A DNA stretch of 50,878 nucleotides. Origin: Planctomycetota bacterium. Lineage in GTDB: Bacteria > Planctomycetota > UBA1135. The stretch is from the NCBI GenBank assembly GCA_030748415.1, contig JASMMA010000016.1, positions 1 to 50,878 of the forward strand, read 5' to 3'. This document shows positions 1-8,653 of this stretch, in pieces. The notes under the pieces were generated by a model. The model saw only the letters and a list, made by a program, of their open reading frames with translations. It was not told the origin of the DNA and did not search any database. Made by a program: the position numbers and the translations under genes. Position 1 is the stretch's first letter, and each line of letters begins with the position of its first letter.

Positions 1-2
1 CG

Positions 3-47
3 GGCCCTGATGCACCTCTGCATGGAAAGTTGCTCCCTCTCTCTTAG
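3..47 (+). CDS. possible 3' tail of an upstream gene (partial)
   Basis: Reading from base 3, one frame stays open to a TAG at 45-47, coding for about 14 residues that end in HGKLLPLS. It could be the end of the gene before the DHH phosphoesterase. In many bacteria rbfA sits there, but these few residues do not allow identification. The call rests only on an open frame at the window edge, so it is weak. Confidence 0.2.
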   Translation, partial: GPDAPLHGKLLPLS

Positions 48-50
48 GAT
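45..50 (+). promoter_or_regulatory. possible -10 box of nrnA (TAGGAT)
   Basis: TAGGAT lies 8 bases before the ATG at 59. Similar TANNNT boxes stand 6-8 bases before several other transcription-unit heads in this window, which would give leaderless or nearly leaderless mRNA. No convincing -35 hexamer is visible. The AGGA could instead act as a weak ribosome binding site. Confidence 0.25.
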
Positions 51-58
51 AAACTCCC

Positions 59-1027
59 ATGGAAACCGTCGCCGCCCTTCTTGCTGATGCCCAAAGAATC
101 TTGATTACTGGGCACATGAAGGCAGATGGGGATTGTCTAGGAACCGAAAGTGTTTTATTTCAGATGTGTACTGTCCTGGGGAAAGATGTCCGGGTCGTGA
201 ACCCTGATCCGCCAGACTCTCGCTTTTCGTTTCTTGCCGAACACTGCCCCTTTGAGGTCTATCAGCAGGAAAAGGGCTTGCCCGAATTTGACCTCGCCTT
301 CGTTTGCGACTGTTCTGTATTGCCTCGACTGGGCGAATTAGGCTCATCTCTAGCGTCGGCTTCTGGGAACCGAGTGGTCGTGGATCATCATCCTTTAGAC
401 CAAACGATGCCCGGTCTTTGGCAGGCCATGATTCTGGACCCAACCGCCGCAGCAAGTGGCTTACTTGCTATCCGTTTTGCAGAATTCTTAGGTGTTGAAC
501 TTCCTGTGTCCGCCCTAGAGGCTGCTTTTGCTGCGATTGCCGCTGACACGGGTTGGTTCAAATATTCAAATGCTGATTACCCAGCTTGGGAATGCGCGGC
601 AAAACTGGTTGAGGGTGGGGTCGTTCCCGACTCCTTGTATCGTGCAATTCACCAGAATAGTTTGCAGGGGCACCCTGTAGGGATTGGCCTTGCCTTGTGT
701 AATGTTCAGTACTTTGACAATGGTCGTATCGCAATGACCAAGATTTCTCAGGCGGAACTCCAAGCAGCCAACGCTATTTTGGATGATACTGACGAAGTCT
801 TAGATATTTTGCGTGCGGTTAAATCAGTAGATGCCGTTGCAGTTTTGTATGAAAAAGAGGATGGCGGCATTAAAGCCAGCCTGCGGAGCAAAGTGACAAC
901 TGATGTGCGCGAAATCGCCTCCCGTCTCGGTGGAGGAGGACATGTGCGCGCATCCGGAGTTAGTTTTCAGGAAGGCGTATCTTTAGATGAAGCTTGGAAA
1001 ATGCTCCAGCGCGAATTTTGCGCTTAA
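59..1027 (+). CDS. nrnA: DHH-family phosphoesterase, NrnA type (oligoribonuclease / pAp phosphatase)
   Basis: This 322-residue protein has the DHH/DHHA1 layout of NrnA-type enzymes, which degrade nanoRNA or cyclic dinucleotide products and dephosphorylate 3'-phosphoadenosine 5'-phosphate in the cytoplasm. Motif I appears as GHMKADGDCLG near residues 18-28, the motif II aspartate in FVCDCS, the name-giving motif III as VVDHHPLD, and motif IV as AADTGWFKYSN. The C-terminal DHHA1 domain ends with the glycine-rich substrate loop GGGGHVRASG. All expected manganese-binding residues seem present and the length is normal for the family. The gene ends in a TTAA that also supplies the stop codon of the convergent proline dehydrogenase gene. 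Choice between pAp, nanoRNA or dinucleotide as main substrate is not possible from sequence. Confidence 0.88.
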   Translation: METVAALLADAQRILITGHMKADGDCLGTESVLFQMCTVLGKDVRVVNPDPPDSRFSFLAEHCPFEVYQQEKGLPEFDLAFVCDCSVLPRLGELGSSLASASGNRVVVDHHPLDQTMPGLWQAMILDPTAAASGLLAIRFAEFLGVELPVSALEAAFAAIAADTGWFKYSNADYPAWECAAKLVEGGVVPDSLYRAIHQNSLQGHPVGIGLALCNVQYFDNGRIAMTKISQAELQAANAILDDTDEVLDILRAVKSVDAVAVLYEKEDGGIKASLRSKVTTDVREIASRLGGGGHVRASGVSFQEGVSLDEAWKMLQREFCA

Positions 1028-1944
1028 GCAATCGAATCTCTTTTCTTAAAGAGACCCCAAAAAGCATAACGAGCCAGCTTCGGGTTCTTCCTTAGTCGCC
1101 TTTGGACATAGGGAAGCCATTGCGCTCCGTAGGGGATATAAACTCGAACATGCAGGCCTGCTTCAAGGCATTCTCTTCGCAACTCTTCTCCTACCCCAAG
1201 CAAAACTTGAAGCTCAAAACGGTTTTTCCATTCTGGGTTTTCGTCAAGTAGTTTTCGTAAACCAAGAACAAGAGCCGGGTCGTGAGTGGCGGCTCCAACG
1301 AAGCCACCGCCCTCCAAAATTTGCCGTGTGAGCTGGAGGTAGCTTTCATTGATATCCGGCATGGATTGAAAAGCTACATCTTCAGGTTCCACATAGATTC
1401 CTTTCACAAGTCGAATATTCAAACCCGGGCAATCCGCCAAGAGAGCCGTGACATCATTTGCGCTCCGGCGGAGCATGGACTGAATGACACAACCCACCTT
1501 GTTTCCATGTTTTTTATGGAGCAGTCGAAAAACACGAAGGGTTGCATCTGTTGTCGGAGAATCTTCCATTTCGTAACGCACGAATCCACCTTGCTCGGAG
1601 GCAAGGGACACAAGTTCCGAAACAGATTCTTCGCAAAAGGATTCCCCAAGTAGGAGGCCCATTTGGGTTGGCTTTAGGGAGAGGTTGAGCTCCAGGTCCG
1701 CTTCTTGAAGGTCCGCGATTAAAGAACGGTATTCTTGAAGAGCATGCTCCACATCTTCGCGGGAGGAGACTGCTTCACCCAAGACATCAAAAGTAAGGTT
1801 GTATTCTGCGCGGGAAAGCAGAGTGCCGAGGGCAAGAGCTGCTTTTCGATGTTCGCCAGCAACATAGCGCTGGCTGAGTCGCCTTAAAATGGGGCGAGGA
1901 ACCAGGGGGATACCCAAAGCAAAGGCGCGGTCGAGGATGGACAT
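1024..1944 (-). CDS. proline dehydrogenase (stand-alone)
   Basis: The 306-residue product is a mono-functional FAD-dependent proline dehydrogenase, which oxidises proline to pyrroline-5-carboxylate at the inner membrane face. Visible family motifs in order are TFDVLGE, LSLKPTQMGL, MEDSPTTDATL, VIQSMLRR, RLVKGIY, AATHDP, FELQVLLGV and a C-terminal YIPYGAQWLPYVQRRL, the substrate and flavin-binding helix of PutA and PutB enzymes. The partner pyrroline-5-carboxylate dehydrogenase is not in the window. I start at the ATG at 1944 (MSILDRAF) because longer versions would run into the divergent lipoprotein gene that starts at 1985; an ATG at 1986 is the alternative. It converges on nrnA with a 4-base overlap. 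Confidence 0.9.
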   Translation of the reverse strand: MSILDRAFALGIPLVPRPILRRLSQRYVAGEHRKAALALGTLLSRAEYNLTFDVLGEAVSSREDVEHALQEYRSLIADLQEADLELNLSLKPTQMGLLLGESFCEESVSELVSLASEQGGFVRYEMEDSPTTDATLRVFRLLHKKHGNKVGCVIQSMLRRSANDVTALLADCPGLNIRLVKGIYVEPEDVAFQSMPDINESYLQLTRQILEGGGFVGAATHDPALVLGLRKLLDENPEWKNRFELQVLLGVGEELRRECLEAGLHVRVYIPYGAQWLPYVQRRLRKNPKLARYAFWGLFKKRDSIA

Positions 1945-1971
1945 GATTGGGGGAAAGAATACCGGCGAGGC

Positions 1972-1977
1972 TATACT
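1972..1977 (+). promoter_or_regulatory. possible -10 box of the sulfatase-like gene (TATACT)
   Basis: TATACT stands 7 bases before the ATG at 1985. A TTGGGG at 1947-1952 is 19 bases upstream and could serve as a poor -35. The position fits a leaderless transcript, and no Shine-Dalgarno sequence precedes the ATG. Confidence 0.35.
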
Positions 1978-1984
1978 TTTTCCC

Positions 1985-3361
1985 ATGTTCAATAGGGTTG
2001 CATTCCTTTGTCTGTTGGCCCTTGCTGGGTGCTCCAAGTCCGAGCCAGCCGGCCCAGATTTGATTCTGGTTTCGATTGATACCTTGCGAGCGGACCGTTT
2101 GGGAATCTATGGCGCGGACCGCTCCCCTGAGGGGGGCACCGAGCAGCCTTGGACCCTCCCATGGTTGGCAGAACGGGGCACAGTTTGGGATTCCTGTTGG
2201 GCGCCCGCCGGGAAAACAGTTCCCTCCCTCGGGAGTGTTTTTACTGGGCTAACCCCTTTAGAGCACGGAGCGACTACGCACCTTTTTCAACTAGGTGCCC
2301 CAAGCTTGGTGGAAGATCTTCGCGACCGTGGGTTTCGCACTTTTGGCCGTGCTGCCAACCGCCTTTTGGGTGCCCAGATTGGATTTCAACGAGGGTTTGA
2401 GGATTACGCCATTCGACCAAGAGAATTGGAACCTCTTGTTTCGGAGGAACTTCTGGAATTAACGGGTCCTGTAATTAAGAAAGGTGAGCGCCTATTCGCT
2501 TGGGCTCACTTTATGGCGCCCCATCAGCCTTATGAGCCTCCGGCTCAGTTCCAGAAATGGTCGGACCCTGCGCATCCAATCCGGGCAAACAACACCTTAT
2601 TGAATCAGATTCACCGTAGCCCATCGGAGCTAACACCGGGATTGCGGAAAGATATTCGCGCCCTTTATGACGGGGAAGTAGCTTACGCCACTTCAATGCT
2701 TGGCAACTTTTTGAAAAATTTGGATCGCCAATATCGTAGTGCAGGAAGGGGGGGCCTTCTTGAAAACGCCGTTGTCGTGTTTTTCTCTGACCATGGAGAA
2801 GAACTTGGAGATCGAAACGGTTACTTCCTGCATGCAAAGAGCCTTTATAGCGGTGTCACGCAAGTTCCTCTTCTTGTGCTTGGACCATCATGGGAAGCTG
2901 GCGCTCGTATTTCGGAGCCTTTCTCTCTTGTTCATCTCTTGCCGACCGTCCTAAAGGATGTTGAGCCTGAGTGGCTTGATGTGCCAACCCCTTCCGAGTT
3001 CACAGTTTCGACATGGATGCGAGATTTCTATGCAATTCGAGATTCTCGTTGGACTTTGATTCATTCCCCAAGCAGCGAGCGTGGATGGGGGCCAAAAGAA
3101 CCACCACAAGCGCCTTATCCCTATCCGGAAATTGCACTGTATGATCGCCAGGCAGATCCACTGGAGCTACATGACTTAGCCCTTGCACAACCGGAGCAAC
3201 GCGACCGACTTCTTCAAAAGTTAAACGAATGGTTTGATTCTCAGGAGATACGCTCGCCTATTCCGGTGGGGGGTCTGGATCCTGCTTTATTGGAAGAACT
3301 GGGTTACGCTGAGAGTGCTGAGTCAACTGCTTGCAGGCCGAGGAGTCTTCATGGTCGCTGA
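1985..3361 (+). CDS. sulfatase-like alkaline phosphatase superfamily lipoprotein
   Basis: The 458-residue protein begins with a lipoprotein signal (LCLLALAGC), so it should be exported and lipid-anchored. It has the sulfatase fold signature: an N-terminal metal-binding ILVSIDTLRADRLGIYG, the region of the catalytic residue as KTVPSLGSVFTG, and the second metal site as FFSDHGEELGD followed by the histidine of YFLHAKSLY. The C-terminal LLEELGY resembles the tail of many planctomycete sulfatases. The catalytic position reads T-V-P-S-L instead of the formylglycine signature C/S-x-P-S/A-R, so a classical formylglycine sulfatase is doubtful; a threonine-dependent phosphoesterase or phosphonate hydrolase activity is possible. 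It overlaps the next gene by 11 bases, suggesting one operon. The start is chosen at the ATG that gives a clean signal peptide. Confidence 0.8.
   Translation: MFNRVAFLCLLALAGCSKSEPAGPDLILVSIDTLRADRLGIYGADRSPEGGTEQPWTLPWLAERGTVWDSCWAPAGKTVPSLGSVFTGLTPLEHGATTHLFQLGAPSLVEDLRDRGFRTFGRAANRLLGAQIGFQRGFEDYAIRPRELEPLVSEELLELTGPVIKKGERLFAWAHFMAPHQPYEPPAQFQKWSDPAHPIRANNTLLNQIHRSPSELTPGLRKDIRALYDGEVAYATSMLGNFLKNLDRQYRSAGRGGLLENAVVVFFSDHGEELGDRNGYFLHAKSLYSGVTQVPLLVLGPSWEAGARISEPFSLVHLLPTVLKDVEPEWLDVPTPSEFTVSTWMRDFYAIRDSRWTLIHSPSSERGWGPKEPPQAPYPYPEIALYDRQADPLELHDLALAQPEQRDRLLQKLNEWFDSQEIRSPIPVGGLDPALLEELGYAESAESTACRPRSLHGR
3340..3345 (+). promoter_or_regulatory. strong ribosome binding site GAGGAG deciding the start at 3351
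   Basis: GAGGAG lies 5 bases before the ATG at 3351 and inside the end of the sulfatase-like gene. It favours this start over upstream in-frame ATG codons such as 3234, which would give an improbably long overlap. Confidence 0.6.
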
Positions 3362-5000
3362 GCCGGTTCGCCAACATCGAGCCGCATGGCTTGAAGGGTT
3401 ATTTCTCGCACTATTGGTTTTCATTGTTTTGGCAATGGGTGGAGAATCCGTTCGTGCTTCTTATCACGGTTATTTACACACCACCGTTGGTGAAGCTGTA
3501 CTTCGAGATGGCTTACTCCCTGAAAACCCTTACCACGCCGGGACCCCCCTCCGGTACTACACTCTTTTTCCAACTCTAGGTGTCCTCTTGGGGAAATTGG
3601 GCATGGGCCCTCTTTGGGGCTTTGCACTGTTAAATATTTTGGCTGCTCTTTTGTTTGCTCCGGCCTTGGATTCTTTGGGCCGCTCCTTTGACCTTCGTTT
3701 TAGTGCCCGGCGCGCTACTTTTTGGGCCGCTGTTTTGGGTTTTAATGCTTTGGGTTGGCTTGGGTTTTTTTTCAATGGCCAAAGTCTTCCCCCTGAAGCC
3801 CCGCCCGTGTTTCAGCTAGCCCCACTCACTTTTTCAGAGTGGCCACTCCATTGGGATCAACGGCTTCAGGCCTTTCTGCCGAAGTTTTTGAATGTTTCTT
3901 CCTTTGCCCTAGCTTTGCCATTTGCTTTATGGACATTAGCTGTCGCCAACCGCGGAGCGGATGAGCGGGGGACTCACCAAGCGAGAAGGGGGATTCTTCC
4001 AGCCGCACTAACTCTTGCTCTTAACCCACTTGTGGGCGCCTTTACTGGCCTATGCATGTTTGGTTGGTTGATTCCACGCTTCGTCCGCTGGCCTGCCCCT
4101 TCCAAATTGGCTTGGGCTGGGGCTGGAGTGGCCGCATGCCTCCTTGCCCTTCCCTTTTTGTTGCCCGCTTTCCAAGTAGAACCTGTAAGTAGCAATCGGG
4201 TTGAAGTTCAACTTGGCGGACAGCCTCTTTGGGATTTCCTTGGCCCTCTTTGCCTTCTCCTTCCGATGGCCATTCTCGGGCTCAAGTATTGGTCTAAGCC
4301 GCATCTCTTGCGCTTTGGTTTTGCCGCATTCGTTGCGTGCGGTCTTTTGTTGTTTGGGGGTTTCCCTTGGGGAAATGAATATAAGTTTGCACGAATCGGT
4401 GCCATCCTTTGGGCGATTCCTGCTGGAACATGGATTTCGCGTTGGGATACATTTCCAAAATTTAAGTGGGCGCTTCTCTTTTGTCTTGCTCTTCCTACGA
4501 CGACCGCTGTTCCAAATGCCTATTTGAAATGGGGCCATGCATCTCCTCCAATGCCTCTTCAAAATGATTCAGGCTCTCTTGGCCTTCCCATAGAAAGTGG
4601 AGCACCGTGGTCGAGTTTGATTGCTGAGATGAGGAGCATTGATTCCAGCGCAGTTTGCTTGCTCGACCCCTACGGGTTCCCTGGTTTGGGCGCTGGTCGT
4701 GTTCAAGGGAGTCCTTTAGCACCAGCCCTTTCGCACCCACTGGTCGTTGATGTTTTACATGTTCATAACGAGGGACAACTCGACCTTTCAAAACGAATGG
4801 AACTATGCCAAAGCTTTTTCCATTCTAAGAGTGAATCGGATTCACTCGCAGCCCTGAAATCTTTGCGGCTACTTTTCCCTCATCGTCCCATGCTGGTACT
4901 TCTACCGGAAGGCAGGAAAGAACCCCCAATCGAAATGAGCTCTTGGGATTCAGGAGGTTTTAGCCTTTGGCATCTTCCTGCTCCTGAACCGGACGCCTAA
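3351..5000 (+). CDS. multi-pass membrane protein, possibly GT-C glycosyltransferase-like
   Basis: The product has 549 residues and roughly ten hydrophobic segments, beginning with GLFLALLVFIVLAMGG near residue 17. After the first segment comes a periplasmic-type loop, HTTVGEAVLRDGLLPENPYH, followed by LRYYTLFP; this recalls the first loop of GT-C or DUF2298-type membrane glycosyltransferases, where the catalytic acidic residue sits. The last 120 residues are soluble. I do not recognise a specific family. Translational overlap with the sulfatase-like lipoprotein points to a shared role at the cell envelope, perhaps in polysaccharide or lipid modification, but that is inference. Its 3' end overlaps the convergent comM gene by 41 bases. 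Confidence 0.6.
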   Translation: MVAEPVRQHRAAWLEGLFLALLVFIVLAMGGESVRASYHGYLHTTVGEAVLRDGLLPENPYHAGTPLRYYTLFPTLGVLLGKLGMGPLWGFALLNILAALLFAPALDSLGRSFDLRFSARRATFWAAVLGFNALGWLGFFFNGQSLPPEAPPVFQLAPLTFSEWPLHWDQRLQAFLPKFLNVSSFALALPFALWTLAVANRGADERGTHQARRGILPAALTLALNPLVGAFTGLCMFGWLIPRFVRWPAPSKLAWAGAGVAACLLALPFLLPAFQVEPVSSNRVEVQLGGQPLWDFLGPLCLLLPMAILGLKYWSKPHLLRFGFAAFVACGLLLFGGFPWGNEYKFARIGAILWAIPAGTWISRWDTFPKFKWALLFCLALPTTTAVPNAYLKWGHASPPMPLQNDSGSLGLPIESGAPWSSLIAEMRSIDSSAVCLLDPYGFPGLGAGRVQGSPLAPALSHPLVVDVLHVHNEGQLDLSKRMELCQSFFHSKSESDSLAALKSLRLLFPHRPMLVLLPEGRKEPPIEMSSWDSGGFSLWHLPAPEPDA

Positions 5001-6471
5001 AACTAATCGCCTCCAAAACATGTTCCTCGGCAATCCCTTGAGAACCTTGGAGATCTGCAATGGTTCGCGCGACTCGTAAACAACGAAGTTGGGCACGGGC
5101 ACTCCAATGGAGACGATGGGCAGCTTGATGGATTCTTCTTCGTGCTGTTGGGCTCACACCACATTCGAGAAGTTGGGTGAATTCCATTTCACCGCCCTTG
5201 GCAGGTATTTCAGCCGATGAACGAGCTTCTTGAATTTTTTGGGCAGCTTCCATTTTCTCGAGAGCTTCTTGTTGGGTTGGGCCAGTAGGTGGTGCATCCA
5301 TCGATTCAGGCTCGACCGGCCCCATCTCAACAAAAAGATCAAATCGATCTAATAGCGGACCGCTGGCGCGCTGAAGATAGCGCTGTACTTGAAGATAGGT
5401 ACAACGGCATCCAATCTTTGGATGAGTCAAGAAACCACAGGGGCAAGGATTCCGCGCCGCGACCAATAGTGCTTTCGCAGGGAAACTTGCCCAGCTTTCC
5501 GCCCGTTGAAGTCGAATCTCACCCTCTTCCAGGGGTTGTCGCAGCCCCTCCAGAATAGGGCGCGCAAACTCGGGCAATTCATCCAGAAAAAGGACTCCGT
5601 GATGTGCCCTGGAAAGTTCACCCGGACGAATTGGGCGACCTCCACCCAGGATTCCTTGGGCAGACACACTTGAGTGAGGCGCGCGCATGGGCGCTTGGCG
5701 GGGAAGAGCTGGAACTCTTCCAAGGCACGCTTCGATTTGTGCAACTTCTAAGGCATTTTCAGAATCCAAAGGGGGGAGCAAGCCAGCGACTCTTTTTGCC
5801 AACATGCTCTTTCCTGTTCCAGGAGGCCCCTGCAAGAAGAGAGGATGCCGCCCACATGCGGAGAGAATCGCAGCTTCTCTAGCGATTTCCTGTCCACGCA
5901 CATCCTCAAGAAGGGTGTCCGTTATGGAACAACCTCGTTCTTCTCCCAGAACGGCATCGTGTTTTTCTGGGTTTGAGAGGATTTGAACAACCTCAGTCAG
6001 GTTCTTTGCGGAGAAGGCCAAAACACCAGGAGCTAAGGCAGCTTCCTTTGCGACTTCGGGCGAACCAATGACACCTGCAAAATTACCGCGGGTGGCCAGC
6101 GCAGCCAGCAAGGTTCCTCGTGCGGGTGGGATTAAGCGGCCGTCTAAATCTAACTCACCTAAAAAAAGCCAAGGTCCTTTTGGTTTTGGGATACAGGCTT
6201 GGGCAACCAGCAAGGAAACTGCCATTGCTAAGTCTAGAGGCATCCCTCTTTTTTGAACTTGAGCCGGCACCAGATTGACTAAAACTTTGGTTTTCGGGAA
6301 GGGAAAGGAATGACTTCGCAAAGCAGATGGAAGGCGTTCTCGTGCTTCCAGTGCAACACGATCAGGCATCCCCACCAAAATCAATTGGGGCATTCCCCTC
6401 GTAATGAGGGTTTCAACTCGGACAAGTTCAGCCTTTCCGTTGTAAAGGGTTGCGCCATGAATAGTTTGCAC
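4960..6471 (-). CDS. comM: ComM/YifB-family Mg-chelatase-like AAA+ ATPase
   Basis: The 503-residue protein has all ComM parts. It starts with the ChlI-like domain (residues 1-120, with GMPDRVALEARERL and NLVPAQVQKRG), then the AAA+ core with Walker A GPPGTGKS at 215-222, Walker B GVLFLDELPEF, the conserved NPCPCGF, and sensor LLDRFDLF. A C-terminal helical domain (RAQLRCLRVARTIADL) closes it. ComM is a hexameric helicase that promotes branch migration of incoming DNA during natural transformation. It uses a GTG start at 6471 and lies 29 bases after comEC on the same strand, so the pair probably forms a competence operon. Its end overlaps the convergent membrane protein gene. Confidence 0.93.
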   Translation of the reverse strand: MQTIHGATLYNGKAELVRVETLITRGMPQLILVGMPDRVALEARERLPSALRSHSFPFPKTKVLVNLVPAQVQKRGMPLDLAMAVSLLVAQACIPKPKGPWLFLGELDLDGRLIPPARGTLLAALATRGNFAGVIGSPEVAKEAALAPGVLAFSAKNLTEVVQILSNPEKHDAVLGEERGCSITDTLLEDVRGQEIAREAAILSACGRHPLFLQGPPGTGKSMLAKRVAGLLPPLDSENALEVAQIEACLGRVPALPRQAPMRAPHSSVSAQGILGGGRPIRPGELSRAHHGVLFLDELPEFARPILEGLRQPLEEGEIRLQRAESWASFPAKALLVAARNPCPCGFLTHPKIGCRCTYLQVQRYLQRASGPLLDRFDLFVEMGPVEPESMDAPPTGPTQQEALEKMEAAQKIQEARSSAEIPAKGGEMEFTQLLECGVSPTARRRIHQAAHRLHWSARAQLRCLRVARTIADLQGSQGIAEEHVLEAISFRRPVQEQEDAKG

Positions 6472-6500
6472 ACAAGAAAGACGAAGGTGAACGGCACCCG

Positions 6501-8606
6501 TTACGGAAAGTCCGACGAGGGAATCTTATCCACAATCGACCAAATCAAGGGACCCTCACGAGTGAGGCTCATTGGAATCCCACGGCTCTGAAGCAGAGGT
6601 GTCGCTTCCAAATCGGATTTCGATTCCGAACAAGAAACCCATGCAGCTTTGGGTTGAAGATGGTCCAATAGTTCGGGCAAACCATCCGTGGTTCTCCCAT
6701 GGTGAGGAAGAACCAAAACATCAATGGGGCCGGGTTTCAAAACTTGGCACAGCCAGCGAAGGTCGTGACCAAATTGATCACCCAACACCAGCATGCGTTG
6801 CTGAGGGGCCGTGATTTCCAAAACCCTCCCCCCAGCATTGCTTTCACCCTTCATTCGATCGGGGCAATGCCATAACATTGCCTCGAATGGCTCCATTCTC
6901 AAAATGGGAGTCTTCTTGTCCCCAGACCTAAGGATGGATGTTCCGCCGTGGTGTTTCTTAAGTAAATGAAGAGCCCCCGCGTGGTCGTGGTCTTGGTGGC
7001 TGGATGTCCATTGATGAGGGGTGGGCCAAGATTGCGCGCGAAGGAATGGCCAGAGTTTTCTTCGAAGAAGATCTTCAGGAGAATAGGTCGTGCTCCCCAA
7101 ATCGAAAATGAGCGAATTTTGCTTTCCGGAAACGATAACAGCTAATCCGTGTCCAACAGGAAGCAAAGCCACTCCAGGCTTTCCCTGTCGGGGAAAGACC
7201 AGGATTACAAGAAAGGTAGAAACTGCAAGTGCACGACATACCTGCTTCAGGATTCCAATGGGAAGCCCCATGATGGCAACGATGGAGAAGGAGAATATTG
7301 TCCAGGCTGCGAAAGGAACTCGGGGTGCAATGATGGGGGACGCCGGGAGAGAGTTCAGACGGTTTAAGAATAAATTTTCAAGGGCACCGAAAGCTTCAAG
7401 GAATTGAGAGCTCACTTCCCCTAAGAAACCCGGAATGCAAGTCATGAGTGCGCCCACCATGCGAACTGGAAGCAGCAGCGCCATGGGTGGGGTCAACAAG
7501 ACGGACCAAGGCTCCAGAGTCCCTTGAACTGCAAGGAGCCAAGGGGATGTTGCCAAACTTGCGGCAAGGGAAGAACGAAGAACAGTGAGCATTCCTTTTT
7601 CTCCCTTGACCTGATTCACCCAAATTAGGGCCGCAGTTGCGGAATAAGAAAGAACGAGCCCCAAGCCTTGGGGGCGTGGAGAAAGAAGGGAGCACTCCAC
7701 CCAAAGCGCGGCCGCCCACAAATAAAAGGCATGAACTTGCATTCCTTTGCGATGTAGGCAATCCCGAATAAAGAGGGCAGAAAGAGCTCGTATGACCGGT
7801 GCTCGGAATCCTGCCATCGCCCCCGCAAACAAAAGAACAGGCGGGCGGAGGAATGCCAACTTTCGGGGGAGAAGGCGGCGAAGAATGGAATCCCAAAGCC
7901 AGAAGTGCATTCCAGAAACGGCTAAGAGGTGTAGCAAGCCCAAAAATCGAAATGTGGACCACCTTTGAGAATCAACAGCTGAAGATTCGCCCAAAAGAAG
8001 TGCCCGCGCAATTCCGGCCTCTTTTGAGGATAGCTTTTCTTCGAGTCGGTTGCGAAGTGCGTTTCGTGCACGAGGAAGAAGGGGAATGCTCTTCTGGGGG
8101 GAATTCCGTTGGGCCTGGTAAGGGACTAAGTTGGAAATGCTCCAGCCCCATCCTTTTTTTTCGACTACACCATGGAATGTCCATACACCAGTGGGCATAT
8201 TGTGCCTGCTATGAAAGGGAACCTTGGGCGTGAAGAGGGGCTTGAGAGATTGGGTTGATTGATGCAAAACTTGAAGTACACCTTCAAATCCCCCTTGGTC
8301 GCTTATACGCTTCTCTAGTATTTGCCCTGAGAAAGCAACTGGCCTTTGTTGATGAAACTCATTGTCTTGAAGATTGGTCAGCGCAGGAGTTGTACGGGAA
8401 GCACCAAGGAGGAAACTGGCCCCCAGCAAAAGGAAGAAGCGGAGATTTCCCGCCTGCATAAAAAAAATGAGGAGCAACAGGAACAAGGCCGGCCAAAGCA
8501 CGACCTGGGGAGAAATAGGAAGAGGAATCGTTACTTGAATGGCCACCCCGAACACCCAGGCCAGACCACATGCAGCTGGAAGCCGAATCGTGTTTGGACG
8601 CGTCAT
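6501..8606 (-). CDS. comEC: ComEC/Rec2 DNA-uptake channel
   Basis: The 701-residue protein matches ComEC, the inner-membrane channel that passes single-stranded DNA into the cytoplasm. N-terminal hydrophobic segments are followed by an OB-type region (about 90-190), then the competence domain beginning with LLHLLAVSGMHFW and many membrane helices. The C-terminal metallo-beta-lactamase domain starts with LPVGHGLAVIV and carries the metal motif SSHQDHDHAG, then VLGDQ and LPHHGRTTDG, so the nuclease-like domain looks intact. It is followed at once by comM. No comEA, comF or pilus gene is next to it. It is divergent from coaD with 47 bases between the starts. Confidence 0.92.
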   Translation of the reverse strand: MTRPNTIRLPAACGLAWVFGVAIQVTIPLPISPQVVLWPALFLLLLIFFMQAGNLRFFLLLGASFLLGASRTTPALTNLQDNEFHQQRPVAFSGQILEKRISDQGGFEGVLQVLHQSTQSLKPLFTPKVPFHSRHNMPTGVWTFHGVVEKKGWGWSISNLVPYQAQRNSPQKSIPLLPRARNALRNRLEEKLSSKEAGIARALLLGESSAVDSQRWSTFRFLGLLHLLAVSGMHFWLWDSILRRLLPRKLAFLRPPVLLFAGAMAGFRAPVIRALSALFIRDCLHRKGMQVHAFYLWAAALWVECSLLSPRPQGLGLVLSYSATAALIWVNQVKGEKGMLTVLRSSLAASLATSPWLLAVQGTLEPWSVLLTPPMALLLPVRMVGALMTCIPGFLGEVSSQFLEAFGALENLFLNRLNSLPASPIIAPRVPFAAWTIFSFSIVAIMGLPIGILKQVCRALAVSTFLVILVFPRQGKPGVALLPVGHGLAVIVSGKQNSLIFDLGSTTYSPEDLLRRKLWPFLRAQSWPTPHQWTSSHQDHDHAGALHLLKKHHGGTSILRSGDKKTPILRMEPFEAMLWHCPDRMKGESNAGGRVLEITAPQQRMLVLGDQFGHDLRWLCQVLKPGPIDVLVLPHHGRTTDGLPELLDHLQPKAAWVSCSESKSDLEATPLLQSRGIPMSLTREGPLIWSIVDKIPSSDFP

Positions 8607-8641
8607 GTCCAGTAAACGAAGCTGAATCTAGAGGGCGACCT

Positions 8642-8647
8642 TAAACT
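8642..8647 (+). promoter_or_regulatory. possible -10 box of coaD (TAAACT)
   Basis: TAAACT is 6 bases before the ATG at 8654. There is no Shine-Dalgarno sequence before this ATG and no clear -35. The spacing agrees with the leaderless pattern seen at other transcription-unit heads here. Confidence 0.3.
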
Positions 8648-8653
8648 TCCCGA

